NCBI RefSeq assembly: GCF_009363075.1
Contig: NZ_CP045293.1
Span: 3,286,001-3,350,000 of the forward strand
DNA: 64,000 bases
From: Paenibacillus guangzhouensis
GTDB lineage: Bacteria; Bacillota; Bacilli; Paenibacillales; Paenibacillaceae
Direction: 5' to 3'
The position numbers and the translations under genes were made by a program. The notes beneath the pieces are model-generated. The model was not told the DNA's origin, searched no databases, and was given only the letters and a program-made list of their open reading frames with translations. Positions 9,259-18,590 of the stretch are shown here, piece after piece (the first letter of the stretch is position 1; every line of letters begins with the position of its first letter).

Positions 9259-9441
9259 ATGAACAAATCGTTTATGAAGAGACAATCACAGTCAACAGCC
9301 ACATCTTCATCATCACGTAAAAATAATTATTATCAGTTAGCATTTGTTTCAGCAATATTGCTCCTTATTTCTGCAATCATTGGCGTCTACCTTGCTTATC
9401 AAGATTTACAAGGTAATGCAAATGTAACTATCGTTGCATGA
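9259..9441 (+). CDS. Small single-pass membrane protein
   Basis: About 60 aa: a Ser/Thr/Lys/Asn-rich cytoplasmic head (about 25 residues) followed by one membrane helix (QLAFVSAILLLISAIIGVYL) and a short tail ending VTIVA. A strong AAGGAGG occupies 9252-9258, directly before the ATG at 9259 and 15 nt before the next ATG at 9274, so the true start is uncertain. Small proteins of this plan are common in spore-formers, but I cannot name this one. Confidence 0.5.
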   Translation: MNKSFMKRQSQSTATSSSSRKNNYYQLAFVSAILLLISAIIGVYLAYQDLQGNANVTIVA

Positions 9442-9673
9442 ATTCATTAACTTTGCTTTGCGATTTCTCTTCGAATAATGATAGGTTTTGGAAAGCAGTA
9501 TCATGATCTGCCGGTGTTGGATTTTTATTTGCCGTTGAATGGATATCGCTACGTTGGAATGCTACGGAAAATACAGAGCTGTCTAAATGTGAAAAGACCC
9601 TTGCTCTCAAGTGTTCTAACCATATTTTTTCATTACAAATCTTCAAGCTATCAAATCAGAGTAAAGGGAATAA

Positions 9674-9706
9674 AAAACCGCTCAACATATTCGTTAAGCG
9701 GTTCAC
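9674..9706 (-). terminator. Rho-independent terminator of the antiporter remnant
   Basis: AACCGCT/AGCGGTT stem with a U6 tract on the minus strand, 15 nt beyond the stop at 9721. The stretch 9442-9673 has no supportable gene. Confidence 0.8.
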
Positions 9707-9720
9707 TATTTCATTTTTCA

Positions 9721-10230
9721 TTACTGACTGTTTTTCCCCTTCAATTGCTGATTGGCGATCCCTAGTCGTGCCAGCATCGGCTTGATGGTCAGCCCCTGAA
9801 TGATCAAAGAGAACAATACGACACTAAAAGTGAGTACCAAGATCGTGTCTCTCCCCTCATAAGAGTGCGGCAAACTTAAAGCGAGTGCAATCGAGAGGCT
9901 CCCTTTTAAACCGCCCCAGTTCAGAACCGCGCTCCACTTTCTTGGAAAATGCCTCAATGGGAGAAGACTAGCGTAGACCGCAACTGTCCTACCTAACAGG
10001 ACAATGACAATCGCAAGAATAATCGCTTGCCAAGTATTCGTGAAATCAATATTTTTAATTTCAAGCCCGATCATTAAGAAAATTAGAGAATTCGCAATTA
10101 ACGTTATAACATCCCAGAAACTATCAATATTCATTCTCGTCGTATCTGACATCCCGATCTTAGCTCCATAACTCCCGAATATTGATATGAGAGGGTAGCT
10201 CCTTTGGAAAATCGTAGATGGTCTAAGACA
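9721..10230 (-). pseudogene. CPA1-type cation:proton antiporter, 5'-truncated
   Basis: The open frame extends upstream of the first ATG (10152) with clearly homologous sequence (SIFGSYGAKIGMSDTTR) up to about 10200 and hits TAA at 10231. The rest covers the last membrane segments of Na+/H+ antiporters of the CPA1 group: FWDVITLIANSLIFLMIGLEI, the RKWSAVLNWGGLKGSLSIALAL segment and the final QGLTIKPMLARLGI. The normal family length is about 400 residues or more, so the N-terminal half, including the ion-binding core, is missing. A repeat element lies immediately upstream and may mark the break. Non-functional by inference. Confidence 0.75.
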
Positions 10231-10260
10231 TTATTTTTAAGTTTCCACTGAGTGGGGATC

Positions 10261-10330
10261 CTGCTGCCCATCAATGTCGGCAGCCGTGTTGTAGTATTTA
10301 TTAGTTATTGTCTCCCTTACCTTAAGCGTA
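10261..10330 (+). repeat. CCCGTTAG element, degenerate
   Basis: CTGCTGCCCATCAATGTCGG then CAGCCGTGTTGTAGT... and TATTGTCTCCCTTACCTTAA. It aligns with the hairpin and right arm of the canonical copies with several mismatches. Confidence 0.5.
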
Positions 10331-10413
10331 TCGGGGAACCAATTTTTATATCTGAGGCAACTTCGGTTTCATCAGTATCCGTTGTATCAATAGGTTTCTT
10401 TATGGCTCAAGGT

Positions 10414-13400
10414 TTAGCCTTCCCCCATTTTTGGAACAACAAAACTGACAATGGTGCCTTGATTCGGAACACTTCGGATTTGCAAACCTTTGCCTTTGCC
10501 ATATAGTTGTCTCAATCTCTGGTTCGTATTGAACAAGCCGATTCCTCTCCTTACGTCCAACCGGCTGTTCAGGACGCGCCGCACCGTTTCCTCATCCATC
10601 CCTATACCGTTATCTGCAATCGAAATTTCCGCTTCATGTTCATTTTCGGTAATTTGGATATGGATTTCCCCACCTTCATAACGACTTAGTAGGCCATGTC
10701 GTATTGCGTTTTCGACAAGAGTCTGGATGCTGAGCGGGGGGACTTGCAAATGTACCCTTGGGTCAACCTCCCAGTGAATGTTAAATCTGTTCCCAAACCG
10801 TACTTTTTCGATATATAGATATGAGCGAACAAGACCAAGCTCATGCTCAAGCGGAACAAGCCGTTCCAAGTTTCTAAAGTCAAAGCTTGCCCGCAAGTAA
10901 TGGCCGAATTCCTCAAGCAACGTGCTCATTTGATCATAATCGATTTCGCTGAGCGCAGCTATCGAGTTGAGTGTGTTGTATAGAAAATGCGGTTGAATTT
11001 GCGCCTGAAGCCATGCCGCTTCCATGCGTAGCCTTTCGCGTATCGATTGCTTCAATTCAGTCAATGCCCGTACTCTAGATTTCAATTCTACCGCATCAAC
11101 TGGCTTCGTCACGTAATCATTGGCCCCCGAAAGGAACCCGATCTCTATATCTTCCGGTCTGCTGCGAGCGGTCAGGAGCAAGATGGGAAGCTCCGAGAGG
11201 GAAAATCGCTCTCGAACCAATCGGGACAATTCATACCCAGACATATGTGGCATCATAATGTCGGAAATGATCAAATCCCATTCTCTGGTATCCAGAATGG
11301 CAAGCGCGTCACGACCGCTTATAACTGTGACGACGTTATAATCTTCCAAAGCAAGGAGATTGCTCAATATATTTAAATTAACCGCATCATCGTCTATGAC
11401 CAAAATGTTTGGCAGGTCCGAATCGGTCGTAGATTCCATGTCACAGCGAATACCAGAAACATCAGATACTGCCGCTTCAGTATAAACGGTCGATACCGAA
11501 GCGATCATTGCAGTCTCGCATTGCCTCCTGGATGCATCGGATATCTGCAATGTAAAGCTGAATACTGAACCTTGGCCTGGAATGGAGTTTACCTCCAACG
11601 TGCTTCCGTGCAGCTCCACCAGCTGCTTGCATATACTTAACCCGAGCCCGATCCCGTTTCCAATCGCCGTTATGCCAGAGTCTCCCTGCTCGTAAGGTGC
11701 AAACATTCTTTGCTGTGTCTCTAGATCTATTCCGATGCCAGTGTCGGTGACGATAATATTCGCCTTACCCTCCTTCACCTCGGCCTTAATTGTGATATGT
11801 CCTTGATCTGTATATTTTACCGCATTATGAAGCAGGTTGAACAAAATTTGAGTAAGCCGGTTTTCATCGGCCATGACACTAGAAAAGTTGGCCGGAATGT
11901 CGTTAACAATACGAATCGGCTTGCCTTCCGTCATGAAACGAAGCATATCGGTTACACCGGCTGCGACTCCCTGAATGCGGACACTCTCAATGTGCAGGCG
12001 AATACCATTCTCCTGAAGCAGTGTCATGTCAAGCAGATCATTGAGCATATATGACATTCGCTTGCCTACGGAAATGAGCAGCTTCATGTTCTCCCTATTT
12101 GTGTCGTCTTGATCGTTAATTCCGGTATCCAGAACGGTCTGGGCGATGTTAAGTATGCCATGCAGTGGATTTCGTAGCTCATGGGATGTGTTAGCCAGAA
12201 AATCGTCTTTCAGTTTGTCCGCTTTCTGCAGTTTCTCGGCGAGCTTCATCGTTTGGACGGATAAAAAGAAATAGCGTTTGAACCAGAAAGACGAAAAAGC
12301 GAGGAACGCAACGATCAGGTCGATCGGGTAATAGCCTGTAGCGAGCGGACCCTTAAGATAGCCCCCAATGATATTTGTCAAAATACAGATTAGACCAAAG
12401 ACCAAATAAATGGCATTCTTATCACTCTTCAAGGTTGTATGTATCGAGAATATCAGAAGATACAAACACGCGATCAAATTAATACCGTAATATACTGACA
12501 ATCCACTCAGGGCGTATCTGAGTGGCAGAAGCACAATTAGCAACACAGCAACCACACAGAAGTAGGAGAACCATCGGAACACCCTGTTCCCCGCATGTTC
12601 CAGCAAGATACTTTTGGTAAACTGCAGCAGAAAGGCGCCTACTCCAGTAAAGGATAGAAGGATCAGCTTAATGGACCACTCGTAGTTGATGATCGGCAGC
12701 CAATCCAGCAGAAGTTTATCGTCATCGAGCAGCGTCATAACAATAGCACTAACAACGAGCATAAAGAAGTAGATCAAAGATTTATTCCGCGTTCCGATTA
12801 AGTACAAAATAAGCACATATAAGGCATGCATCATCAGAACGACAAATACGACTAGCTGCATGTTCATGGAGAACCCAACTTCTTTTTCCACTGCATGTTC
12901 ACTGCCGAACCTGATCGATCCTATCAGACCGCCTCTTTTACTGTTGTCATAATTTGCGACTTGTACGACAATATCAATTTCTCCTGAATCGGCTTTGAAA
13001 ATAGCGGTGTAGGGCTTGCTTCGGGCAGTATACTGCTGCTTGTTCTTCGCCGGCTGGCCATCGCTCGCCAAAAGACGATCGTTCACATATAGTTCAGAAG
13101 ATGTAGGCACGTTCGGAACGCGGATGCCATAATTTAATTCGTTATCCGGGTTGACCTTGACTCGCAGACGATAAGAGCCATAGCCGTAAGGCGAGTTGGC
13201 GGATAAAGATGAGCTCCAATCGCTTGGAACCTGAATGAACCTCCCCCCCTCTCCGGATGGGTTTGCGTTCGGCTCACTTTGTATCAAAAACTTGTCAGGA
13301 TAAAACTCCCAATCTCCGTCTAATTTGATCGTGCGATTATTGGAAAAGTTGATACTGCGTAAATCTAACTCTCCCCGAACCGCACGAGGGTTATCAGGCG

Positions 13401-13491
13401 ACGCCTGAAAAAAAGCCCAAATGATTCGAACTAGGATTAAGGTGATAAAGAGTAACCCTGTAAAAAAAACCACTTTTCTTTTCATCATCAT
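10414..13491 (-). CDS. Membrane hybrid sensor kinase: 7TMR-DISM, HisKA/HATPase, receiver and LytS-type kinase module
   Basis: 1025 aa. Order of parts: membrane anchor (10-27), extracytoplasmic jelly-roll sensor of the 7TMR-DISM extracellular type (about 40-195), seven membrane helices (about 208-410), HisKA box FLANTSHELRNPLHG with His437, HATPase with N556 and the G-boxes to about 645, a receiver domain (about 695-812; DDD near 700, phospho-Asp744 in IISDIMMP, Lys797), then a second His_kinase/HATPase pair with QIQPHFLYNTLNS (His835) and NGIGM. The protein therefore holds two complete kinase modules of different classes around a receiver. No DNA-binding output domain and no partner regulator gene is adjacent. 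Regulated target unknown. No frameshift seen. Confidence 0.9.
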   Translation of the reverse strand: MMMKRKVVFFTGLLFITLILVRIIWAFFQASPDNPRAVRGELDLRSINFSNNRTIKLDGDWEFYPDKFLIQSEPNANPSGEGGRFIQVPSDWSSSLSANSPYGYGSYRLRVKVNPDNELNYGIRVPNVPTSSELYVNDRLLASDGQPAKNKQQYTARSKPYTAIFKADSGEIDIVVQVANYDNSKRGGLIGSIRFGSEHAVEKEVGFSMNMQLVVFVVLMMHALYVLILYLIGTRNKSLIYFFMLVVSAIVMTLLDDDKLLLDWLPIINYEWSIKLILLSFTGVGAFLLQFTKSILLEHAGNRVFRWFSYFCVVAVLLIVLLPLRYALSGLSVYYGINLIACLYLLIFSIHTTLKSDKNAIYLVFGLICILTNIIGGYLKGPLATGYYPIDLIVAFLAFSSFWFKRYFFLSVQTMKLAEKLQKADKLKDDFLANTSHELRNPLHGILNIAQTVLDTGINDQDDTNRENMKLLISVGKRMSYMLNDLLDMTLLQENGIRLHIESVRIQGVAAGVTDMLRFMTEGKPIRIVNDIPANFSSVMADENRLTQILFNLLHNAVKYTDQGHITIKAEVKEGKANIIVTDTGIGIDLETQQRMFAPYEQGDSGITAIGNGIGLGLSICKQLVELHGSTLEVNSIPGQGSVFSFTLQISDASRRQCETAMIASVSTVYTEAAVSDVSGIRCDMESTTDSDLPNILVIDDDAVNLNILSNLLALEDYNVVTVISGRDALAILDTREWDLIISDIMMPHMSGYELSRLVRERFSLSELPILLLTARSRPEDIEIGFLSGANDYVTKPVDAVELKSRVRALTELKQSIRERLRMEAAWLQAQIQPHFLYNTLNSIAALSEIDYDQMSTLLEEFGHYLRASFDFRNLERLVPLEHELGLVRSYLYIEKVRFGNRFNIHWEVDPRVHLQVPPLSIQTLVENAIRHGLLSRYEGGEIHIQITENEHEAEISIADNGIGMDEETVRRVLNSRLDVRRGIGLFNTNQRLRQLYGKGKGLQIRSVPNQGTIVSFVVPKMGEG

Positions 13492-13583
13492 AATCCTATC
13501 TATTTCGACAAAAAAAAGAAAATTCCTCTGGTTATAGCGATGTTGTTCTTATTGTATTGATCGTCGTTTCCTACGGGGGTAAA

Positions 13584-13865
13584 TCAATCATCGAAAAGCC
13601 CATTCCATTTCGAAATAGACTCATTTTTTTCAGTTAATTGGTCCTGATCAAATTCTCTTGGAAGCCATAAACCTAACCTTGTATTTCCACCAACATATAG
13701 CCAAGTAGCCCAGACCTCTTCCTCATTATTATTAAATTGCCAATTATGATATCCCCATTGTTCCACAATCGGAAAACCCAGTTTCACATGCCAGAATTCA
13801 ACAGCCAGACCCATGTTTTTCACTTCAAGCACTGCTTCTGATATTCCTTTAGATTTAATTTGCAT
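13584..13865 (-). pseudogene. VOC (glyoxalase/bleomycin resistance) protein, C-terminally truncated
   Basis: 93 codons from ATG 13865, which follows AAAGGCGG by 6 nt. EAVLEVKNMGLAVEFWHVKL and TWLYVGGNTRLGLWLPREF fit one beta-alpha-beta unit and part of the second of a VOC fold. Proteins of this sort are about 130-150 aa; here the frame stops at FDD, before the second metal-binding half. The sequence after the stop shows no continuing homology, so a deletion rather than a frameshift is likely. Probably inactive. Confidence 0.6.
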
Positions 13866-14051
13866 GTTTTGACCGCCTTTAATTATCATTTCTCGCAGAA
13901 TAGTATAATACCTGTTTCTCTAATGTCCATTAGCAATCCCCAAAATTTGTTATTTACTCAATCATAAAGGATTTTCATGAATAGAGAATCCGTACAATGC
14001 AGTAGGAACTTCTACAACTTTAGTCTAACGACCAGGTTAAGTTTTACTCCA

Positions 14052-14070
14052 CTATCGTGCCCCATTAGCA
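14052..14070 (+). repeat. CCCGTTAG element, right arm only, degenerate
   Basis: CTATCGTGCCCCATTAGCA; two substitutions against the canonical right arm. The 430 bases from 13890 to 14323 hold otherwise only the terminator at 14224. Confidence 0.5.
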
Positions 14071-14223
14071 TGAAAGAATAAAAGAGGGTGCGTGGTGGCT
14101 ACCGGCTAAATATTACCATATACAAATGAGGGATTAAATTACAGTCCGTAAGGAATGCGAGGCTGATGTGAAAGAATGGGGCGATTAGCACCGAAAGACT
14201 CGCCTCCGATTCATCCATAACCC

Positions 14224-14250
14224 AAAAAAGCCTCGGAGCGATCCGGGGCT
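14224..14250 (-). terminator. Rho-independent terminator (minus strand)
   Basis: AGCC-CC-GGA/TCCGAGGCT hairpin with a U6 tract in minus-strand reading, downstream of the DUF4183 gene at 14324. Confidence 0.75.
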
Positions 14251-14323
14251 GTCATATCAAATTTCTTAACGCATCCTCTGTGCCAAATTAGATAAATTTA
14301 CTCAACCTAATTTTTAGCATATT

Positions 14324-14737
14324 TTAATTAGATAGGACTCTAATAAATTGTAAAGTGATGGGGACACCATTTTCTTGAACGCTATTTATTGTCAGGATAC
14401 CTTCAGATACTTTATATACATTAAAGGGCTGTAGTATTCCGTTGATAAATAAATTCATGTAAGATACAGTATTCGGGTTCAATATTACACTGCTATCAAA
14501 CTGAGTTAATCCATCCAGATTTGTGTAAGTATTCTTTACTCCATCAGACACCGTAATGTATTGGAATGTCTCCACTTTGAGAAACCCAGTTGTTGGTGGA
14601 GGTTGTGTGCTAGGAAATATGATAGAACAACCCAGTGGAGGGAATATCGAATAACTGGGAATACAGGAAGATGCTTCAGCATTATTTCGTATCCACGGCT
14701 TTGAAGTAATCCGAATTGCGCCACTTATCTCATTCAT
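14324..14737 (-). CDS. DUF4183 domain protein (possible spore-surface protein)
   Basis: 137 aa. The C-terminal half matches the DUF4183 pattern: FQYITVSDGVKNTYTNLDG, SYMNLFINGILQPFNVYKVS and GVPITLQFIRV. The N-terminal 55 residues are Ser/Pro/Ile/Cys-containing and variable. The start ATG at 14737 has AGGAGGTAAATC upstream on the minus strand. A paralogue lies just upstream at 14893-15177. DUF4183 proteins occur in endospore formers, often near exosporium or appendage genes; a surface role is inferred only. Confidence 0.75.
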   Translation of the reverse strand: MNEISGAIRITSKPWIRNNAEASSCIPSYSIFPPLGCSIIFPSTQPPPTTGFLKVETFQYITVSDGVKNTYTNLDGLTQFDSSVILNPNTVSYMNLFINGILQPFNVYKVSEGILTINSVQENGVPITLQFIRVLSN

Positions 14738-14892
14738 CTTTATGATTTACCTCCTAATGCTCATTAAAATAATCCATAATCCATTACCATCACCACATGA
14801 TATGTATTTTCCTGTCCTTGGTTCTGTTTATGTAAAAATACAGGCTGTTCTAGGGGTAGACAAGCTACCCTAAGAACAACGCTTGTCCTACA

Positions 14893-15177
14893 TTAATTTA
14901 CAACAAATTCCACCAGTACTGGTGTTGCTGGATCAAGAACATCCCCGCCTGGAATTGTCAACGTCGTAGTCGTTGCTGTTGAAGTATTACCCTGTTGGAG
15001 CACACCATTAATATAAAGGTTGTAGTAAGAAGGCGAGGCAGGAAATGCCGTTGCAGCGACTCCTGTGTCATCTGTAAATGCAGTAGCTGCAATCGCAAAT
15101 GTAGGCCCCGTTCCTGTTCCTGATGCTATTGTTGATGTAAATCTTCTACTCGCCATAAACGGTTTAATAATTGCCAT
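14893..15177 (-). CDS. DUF4183 domain protein, short paralogue
   Basis: 94 aa, nearly all DUF4183 domain: TFAIAATAFTDDTG, SPSYYNLYINGVLQQGNTST and TLTIPGGDVLDPATPVLVEF. Compared with the neighbour at 14324 it keeps the same NLYINGVLQ core but lacks the N-terminal extension. It is Thr/Ala/Ser-rich, as expected for a repetitive surface protein. The two genes are co-directional, 155 nt apart. Confidence 0.75.
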   Translation of the reverse strand: MAIIKPFMASRRFTSTIASGTGTGPTFAIAATAFTDDTGVAATAFPASPSYYNLYINGVLQQGNTSTATTTTLTIPGGDVLDPATPVLVEFVVN

Positions 15178-15276
15178 TACTCAAACAACTCCATTCATTT
15201 GTTTTTACAACTCATCGAATGAAAAAACATTCAATAGACTTGCATATTATAGTAAATGCTAATCGTTTATGAGATG

Positions 15277-15574
15277 CTACTTTATTTCACAGGGTAGATT
15301 TATGGAATTTAAGAGCTTTGCAGAATAATGAAAACAAGTGCGATCATCATTGCCATCTTGTTTCTGCCAAAGAAAAACTAGCGAACCGATTATTGTGAAG
15401 TAGGTGTCATAAATCATTATGAAGCCATATTTACGTAAGTATGAACTTGCGGCTCGCCTAATGTAAACAGACACACCATTGGGAATTGGATCAGTGACTT
15501 TCGGGAATTTATACCACATTCAGCTCTGAAATCACATTTAATTGTGAATCAGTTTGTTCGTCTAATACGTCCAT
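15277..15574 (-). pseudogene. Unknown small gene broken by a frameshift
   Basis: An ATG at 15574 preceded by CAGGAGGG starts MDVLDEQTDSQLNVISELNV and stops; a one-base frame change at about 15510 continues with WYKFPKVTDPIPNGVSVYIRR and runs to 15277. The good ribosome site on the first piece and protein-like sequence in the second suggest one gene of about 95 codons with an indel. Family not recognised. Confidence 0.4.
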
Positions 15575-15597
15575 TATTAAAAGCCCTCCTGCCTTAT

Positions 15598-15672
15598 CAA
15601 TGAAAACAGCAGCTGATCGTTTGACCAGATGCCTCTATATCATGATTCAACTACAGTGTCCCGTTAGTTCAA
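15598..15672 (+). repeat. CCCGTTAG element, AGGCAGCTG stem subtype
   Basis: CAGCAGCTGATCGTTTGACC then AGATGCCTC and right arm CTACAGTGTCCCGTTAGTTCAAA. Close to the copies at 7413 and 22143. Confidence 0.75.
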
Positions 15673-15673
15673 A

Positions 15674-15865
15674 TTAATTATTTAATTCTTCAGCAAGGAG
15701 AGAATATATTAAAATATCAGTAAATAGAGTACCGAAATAGTACGCTCTTAACAGACCTTCTCTTCTAAAATTATGTTTGTTCAATAAACTTATTGATGGA
15801 TCATTTTCTGGCATTACCATGGCTTGAATACGATGCAGACCTAAATTAAAAACACTATGTAACAA
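15674..15865 (-). pseudogene. GNAT acetyltransferase, C-terminal remnant
   Basis: FNLGLHRIQAMVMPENDPSI then LLNKHNFRREGLLRAYYF is the acetyl-CoA-binding and C-terminal part of RimJ-like GNAT enzymes. The usual 170-180 residue protein is reduced to about 63 codons with no N-terminal strand set and no ribosome site. The frame ends 2 nt beyond a repeat arm (15672). Confidence 0.7.
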
Positions 15866-16043
15866 ATGAAAACACCATATAAAAAGATTGTTTTAATTCG
15901 TTCTCGTTTAATCTTAATACCTCCATTTTTCATTTCATCCCTGCTTATTCTCTGACTTTCAGTTTATAATATATAAAGTTCACTTAGTGAAAAAAATCAT
16001 TATTAGTGCTAATTTCCTTCCTCATTTCCATGAGGATTACCAC

Positions 16044-16140
16044 GTTATCCTGCCCGTTAGCGCAAAACGCGGCTTCCGAATTGTGCCGGCAGCCGCGTTG
16101 CAATATTTTATTAAGCTATCGTGTCCCGTTAGTTTAATAA
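16044..16140 (+). repeat. CCCGTTAG element, full canonical copy
   Basis: GTTATCCTGCCCGTTAGCGC, hairpin CGCGGC-TTCC...GGCAGCCGCG, spacer TTGCAATATTTTATTAAG, right arm CTATCGTGTCCCGTTAG. Confidence 0.9.
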
Positions 16141-16293
16141 ACGACGCATACACAAGCTTATATCGGTAACCATTTTCCGTTGTACAAGACTGTCCTTCCC
16201 ACGGGTTTTCTCACATGAACTCAGTCAAATTCTACAAGTGTTATTTCATAGATTAGACTTGCATACCGCTTCGCACCAAAACCACATGTAAAA

Positions 16294-17712
16294 TCAAATT
16301 TCCTCATTGTCTACTTTTCCATTCTGTGACTGCACAGGGAATTCCATGACCGCTCTTAGGCCTCTTTGGTCCGAGCCACTTGCAAGAATGAGGCGCCCAT
16401 GATGCGCCTTCGCAATCCTTGCCACCATCGGAAGCCCCAGGCCGTGACCTTGCTGATCAGGCCGTTTTCTCCTTGTTGAGTAGTGCAATTCGGTAATCTC
16501 CGCCAATTGCTCCTGTAGGATTCCTCGTCCACTATCTCTTACGATAAAGAGATAATGGGATCGGTCATTGGATAAAGAAGCTTCTATGATGATTTTGCAG
16601 CCCTGCGAGTTATGACGCACGCTGTTCTGGACAAGATTACTGATTGCCCGAAGAAGCAATTTCTCGTCCCCCTGGATCTGAACCGCTTCATCGGTCAGTT
16701 TCAATTCAATCACATAGCGGTCATCCAATCCGTTATTCAAAAATTCCGTGACAACCTGTCTTGCCAAAACCGATAGTCGGATGGGCTTCAAATGCATAGG
16801 CTGCATTTCATACTCGAGCATGGAGACCAAATTCAGGTCACTTACAAGTGAGCGAAGTTTCTCGCCTTGCCGCCGGATAATACCGGCCTGATGCCGCTGC
16901 TCCTTTGGCAAGTCTGAATGATCCTCCATTTCACTTGCATAACCGAGCACGAGCGAGAGTGGTGTCCGAATATCATGAGAAATCCCGGCAATCCAGTTGG
17001 AGCGTGCTTCATCCCGAGCTTGCAGCGCAGCTGTCTTGCTCTGAAGTATAGCTGACGCGGAATTAATGCTCTGGGCTAAATCACCGAATATACCTTTGGC
17101 ATCCAACTGAACCGATTCTTGCTCCCTGGCTAGATTGTGAACGCCATCCACCAGAGGGCGTATCTTTCTTATGAGACGCGTGCCAATGACAACAGATATC
17201 AGCAGAGCCAAAGCTAAATTACAGAGTAGCAATAGTACAATCCGCAGAGGCAACGAACTTATCCAATCTGGAAGAAAATCCAATTGATATTTCCAGTGGC
17301 TTTCCTTGGGATACCCTACCACCATCAGACCATCCTTATGTTCCGACGTATAAACCGGATAATCCATAAGGTAATACCGCGAGAACTTGGCTACATCGAC
17401 TAGACTGTAGGATTTAGGAACATCATGAGGTAGATGGTAGTCCCATCTCACATGACCTTTTTCACCGAGCAGCATGGCCCAGGCATCATTCTGCTTCAGA
17501 AGCTCGGTTGCCTGCTCGTCCAGTTGAAAGCTGTCATCCTGCTTCTCCAAGCCGTTGGCCACTTGCTTAACCATGCCTTCTGGGGACGGATGCTGGTAAT
17601 TTTCTGTGAACACCAGCGTGCCCAAGAGTACGAAATTAAAAATAAGCAGAAATATCGAGATAAAAATGGTCGTGGCGACAAACCGGCGTAATATGCGAAT
17701 AATTCCCTCCAC
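16294..17712 (-). CDS. Sensor histidine kinase of the ABC-transporter-linked two-component system
   Basis: 472 aa. Two membrane helices (about 12-36 and 153-176) frame a roughly 115-residue extracytoplasmic sensor domain; a HAMP-like linker follows, then the HisKA box NWIAGISHDIRTPLS with His246 and a HATPase domain (N-box NLVQNSVRHN, G-boxes DSGRGI and GHGLGLPM). GTG 17712 follows the regulator's stop codon directly and is 9 nt from AAGGAG, so the pair is translationally coupled. It probably senses a membrane-active peptide and activates the divergent transporter genes at 18591. The target is inferred from position. Confidence 0.85.
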   Translation of the reverse strand: MEGIIRILRRFVATTIFISIFLLIFNFVLLGTLVFTENYQHPSPEGMVKQVANGLEKQDDSFQLDEQATELLKQNDAWAMLLGEKGHVRWDYHLPHDVPKSYSLVDVAKFSRYYLMDYPVYTSEHKDGLMVVGYPKESHWKYQLDFLPDWISSLPLRIVLLLLCNLALALLISVVIGTRLIRKIRPLVDGVHNLAREQESVQLDAKGIFGDLAQSINSASAILQSKTAALQARDEARSNWIAGISHDIRTPLSLVLGYASEMEDHSDLPKEQRHQAGIIRRQGEKLRSLVSDLNLVSMLEYEMQPMHLKPIRLSVLARQVVTEFLNNGLDDRYVIELKLTDEAVQIQGDEKLLLRAISNLVQNSVRHNSQGCKIIIEASLSNDRSHYLFIVRDSGRGILQEQLAEITELHYSTRRKRPDQQGHGLGLPMVARIAKAHHGRLILASGSDQRGLRAVMEFPVQSQNGKVDNEEI

Positions 17713-18426
17713 TTAACGTATCTCCTTCACCAGCAACTTATATCCCAGTCCTCTGACGGTGAGAAGATGGATCGGTTTGGAGGGATCGAGCTCGATTTTT
17801 TCACGTACCCGCCTGATATGGACCATTAATGTATTTTCATATCCGTAGCTGTCATCTCCCCAAACGGCCTGACATAAGGCGTCACTTGTGACAATGCGAT
17901 TCTGGTTTTCGTACAACTTTACAAGAATCGCATGTTCCTTTGCCGTCAATGGCAGCTCTTTATCATTCCTGTGCACAACAGCGCTATCCAGATCAATGAT
18001 TTGTTCTCCCAATCGAAAAGCAGACAAGCGCTCCACCACGGGAGAGGAGAAGACCCGCTTTAGTATTACCATAAGCCGTAATACCAGCTCCCGCGGTAGA
18101 AACGGCTTCACAATGTAATCATCTGCCCCCAAACCTAGTCCAAGCAATCGGTCTTCATCCTCACCCCGCGCGGAGAGAAAAAGAATAGGAGTTTCCGAGA
18201 ACTGTCTAATGGAAGACAGAAGCGAGAATCCATCGCCATCAGGCAGCATGACATCGAGAATCACGATATCCGGCTTGCCTGTGTGGCAGATCGATAGAGC
18301 TGAAGCACAGTCGGCTGCTGTGAAAATGCGGAAAAATCCCTCTTTTCTTAAAAATCTTTCTATCATAATTCTGATTTCCGGTTCATCATCTACAATTAAT
18401 ATTTTTTTGTCTTTTAAATTTTCCAT
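17713..18426 (-). CDS. OmpR-family response regulator
   Basis: 238 aa from ATG 18426 (AGGTGG 6 nt upstream). Receiver domain with VDDEPE, phospho-acceptor Asp58 in ILDVMLPDGDG and the KPF loop, then a winged-helix DNA-binding domain ending LTVRGLGYKLLVKE. Its gene is divergent from the ABC operon with only 164 nt between the starts, and the gap carries TAAGGT direct repeats and a palindrome suited to OmpR-type binding. Confidence 0.9.
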   Translation of the reverse strand: MENLKDKKILIVDDEPEIRIMIERFLRKEGFFRIFTAADCASALSICHTGKPDIVILDVMLPDGDGFSLLSSIRQFSETPILFLSARGEDEDRLLGLGLGADDYIVKPFLPRELVLRLMVILKRVFSSPVVERLSAFRLGEQIIDLDSAVVHRNDKELPLTAKEHAILVKLYENQNRIVTSDALCQAVWGDDSYGYENTLMVHIRRVREKIELDPSKPIHLLTVRGLGYKLLVKEIR

Positions 18427-18489
18427 GCTGCACCACCTGAATTTATTATACATGAACAGAGGGATTAGCTGTGTTTTTCAGATTCTATT

Positions 18490-18538
18490 TAAGGTTGGCG
18501 TAAGGTCTTCTAAAGATTAAGGAAAGGTAGATTCCTTA
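18490..18538 (+). promoter_or_regulatory. Candidate response-regulator binding region
   Basis: TAAGGT at 18490 and 18501 (11 bp apart, one helical turn) is followed by TAAGGAA-N7-TTCCTTA at 18518-18538, a perfect 7-bp palindrome. The region lies in the divergent promoter between the two-component genes and the ABC transporter genes. Function is inferred. Confidence 0.45.
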
Positions 18539-18590
18539 CTGTTAAAACAGAGGGAAAAATTTAAAAAGACTTGAATGGAGCTGACTTTCT

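Noticed and set aside
9428-9646. Minus-strand 72-codon ORF ending in FEEKSQSKVNEF
   Set aside because: The C-terminal part looks slightly protein-like but there is no start signal and it overlaps the end of the small membrane protein gene.
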